Positions 63,632 through 64,000 of a DNA stretch of 64,000 bases are shown in pieces; the stretch's first letter is position 1; each line of letters starts with the position of its first letter. Below the pieces are notes generated by a model that saw nothing but the letters and a program-made list of their open reading frames with translations, ran no database searches and had not been told where the DNA came from. The stretch spans positions 62,001-126,000 of the IMG/VR virus record IMGVR_UViG_3300025132_000021; one strand, given 5' to 3'. The position numbers and the translations under genes were made by a program. This DNA is from a virus.

Positions 63632-64000
63632 AAACAATACCAAACTTTCCGTTTCCTGAACCCGACTTAGCACCCACTGGCAAAGCCCTTGATGTAGAGG
63701 CTCGTAAGCCTCGTCAAATGTTTAACCCTGCTAATGGTTCAGAATGGTGGTGTCTCAACAAATATGACGGTGTTCGTTCTTTATCAGGATATTGGGCTGT
63801 CAATGATTACTTAGCCCAGACCAGTCGCAAAGACAACATCCAAGATGGATATAACACTGAATACCCCCGTGAATGTCTACAAGAGGTTTATCGTTATCTT
63901 CGTGATGCAGGAGTCTGGAAACAAGTAGGCGAGGGCGTAGGGCCTGTTATTGATGGTGAGATGTATGATGACCGAGTAACTGCCGACCCTGACTATTTTG
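63628..64000 (+). CDS. DNA ligase/nucleotidyltransferase, 3' end cut by the window edge
   Basis: Starts at the ATG overlapping the previous TGA, with AAGGAGG upstream. At least 124 residues before the window ends. Motif I is visible as KYDGVR (45-50; catalytic Lys45), a downstream TSRKDN, and motif III-like IDGEMYD (108-114), as in ATP- or NAD-dependent DNA ligases and related covalent nucleotidyltransferases. It would seal nicks in the virus's own replication system. Only the N-terminal adenylation part is in the window, so the class is uncertain. Confidence 0.8.
   Translation, partial: MKTIPNFPFPEPDLAPTGKALDVEARKPRQMFNPANGSEWWCLNKYDGVRSLSGYWAVNDYLAQTSRKDNIQDGYNTEYPRECLQEVYRYLRDAGVWKQVGEGVGPVIDGEMYDDRVTADPDYF

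Noticed and set aside
1-64000. Tailed-virus hallmark genes (HK97 capsid, portal, large terminase, tail tube, tape measure)
   Set aside because: None recognised in any long ORF; the fibre-like gene alone is not sufficient to infer a tail.
1-64000. CRISPR arrays, insertion sequences, integrase
   Set aside because: No regularly spaced repeats, terminal inverted repeats with a transposase, or tyrosine/serine recombinase motifs were seen. The only repeats are coding.

Overview
The window looks like part of the genome of a large, apparently tailless, membrane-containing virus of an archaeon. There are no metabolic housekeeping genes. It carries archaeal replication proteins (the large subunit of family D DNA polymerase, an MCM-type helicase, a family X polymerase domain, a DNA ligase cut by the right edge) and archaeal promoters. 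It also has a HerA/FtsK-type packaging-ATPase candidate, four paralogous small capsid-like proteins with a conserved N-terminal Y-E-W motif, a 1,375-residue fibre-like protein, and roughly thirty small proteins with one or two membrane segments. No HK97 capsid protein, portal, terminase or tail-tape gene was seen. PolD is absent from Thermoproteota, so a euryarchaeal, thaumarchaeal or related host is inferred; the host cannot be named from the sequence alone.

Layout. 1-4785, plus strand: an unrecognised protein open at the left edge, a 36-residue Cys/His protein, a VWA protein, the packaging-type ATPase and an unknown. 4822-18177, plus: a run of small membrane proteins and repeat-bearing, probably virion, proteins, interrupted by a methyltransferase-like and a C2H2 zinc-finger protein. 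18216-18505: two tiny membrane proteins flanking a tRNA-Ala(UGC). 18502-24771: a pyruvyltransferase-like enzyme, the first pair of capsid-like proteins, a structured RNA hairpin, two 2-TM paralogues, a GT2 glycosyltransferase and an AAA+ ATPase. 24810-35771: large acidic repeat proteins and more membrane or zinc proteins. 35797-44629: a likely exterior module with the second capsid-like pair, penton/spike candidates, the fibre and several small proteins. 44624-60348, minus: replication genes (PolD large subunit, PolX fusion, MCM, HTH and SAP proteins and others). 60425-64000, plus: a JAMM-like metalloprotease candidate, a kinase-like protein and the ligase.

Expression grammar. Most transcription units start with a TATA-like CTTTAAGTAG or CTTTAAGTATC element whose first T lies almost always 29-31 bases before the start codon, implying leaderless mRNAs. 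Downstream genes in each unit use GGAGG or GGTGAT ribosome-binding sites and 1-4 base stop/start overlaps. This spacing was used to correct several start codons, and it predicts two micro-ORFs (before a capsid gene and in the replication cluster) and one promoter with no downstream ORF that reads into a string of hairpins, a likely small RNA. Stop codons are often buried inside the next gene's TATA element.

The most distinctive protein-level features are a recurrent [F/Y/M]-x-A-[E/D] tetrad across at least a dozen presumed virion proteins, which may be a maturation-cleavage or sorting signal, and a G-V-P-x-W-Y-G-S-A-E module shared between four different proteins.
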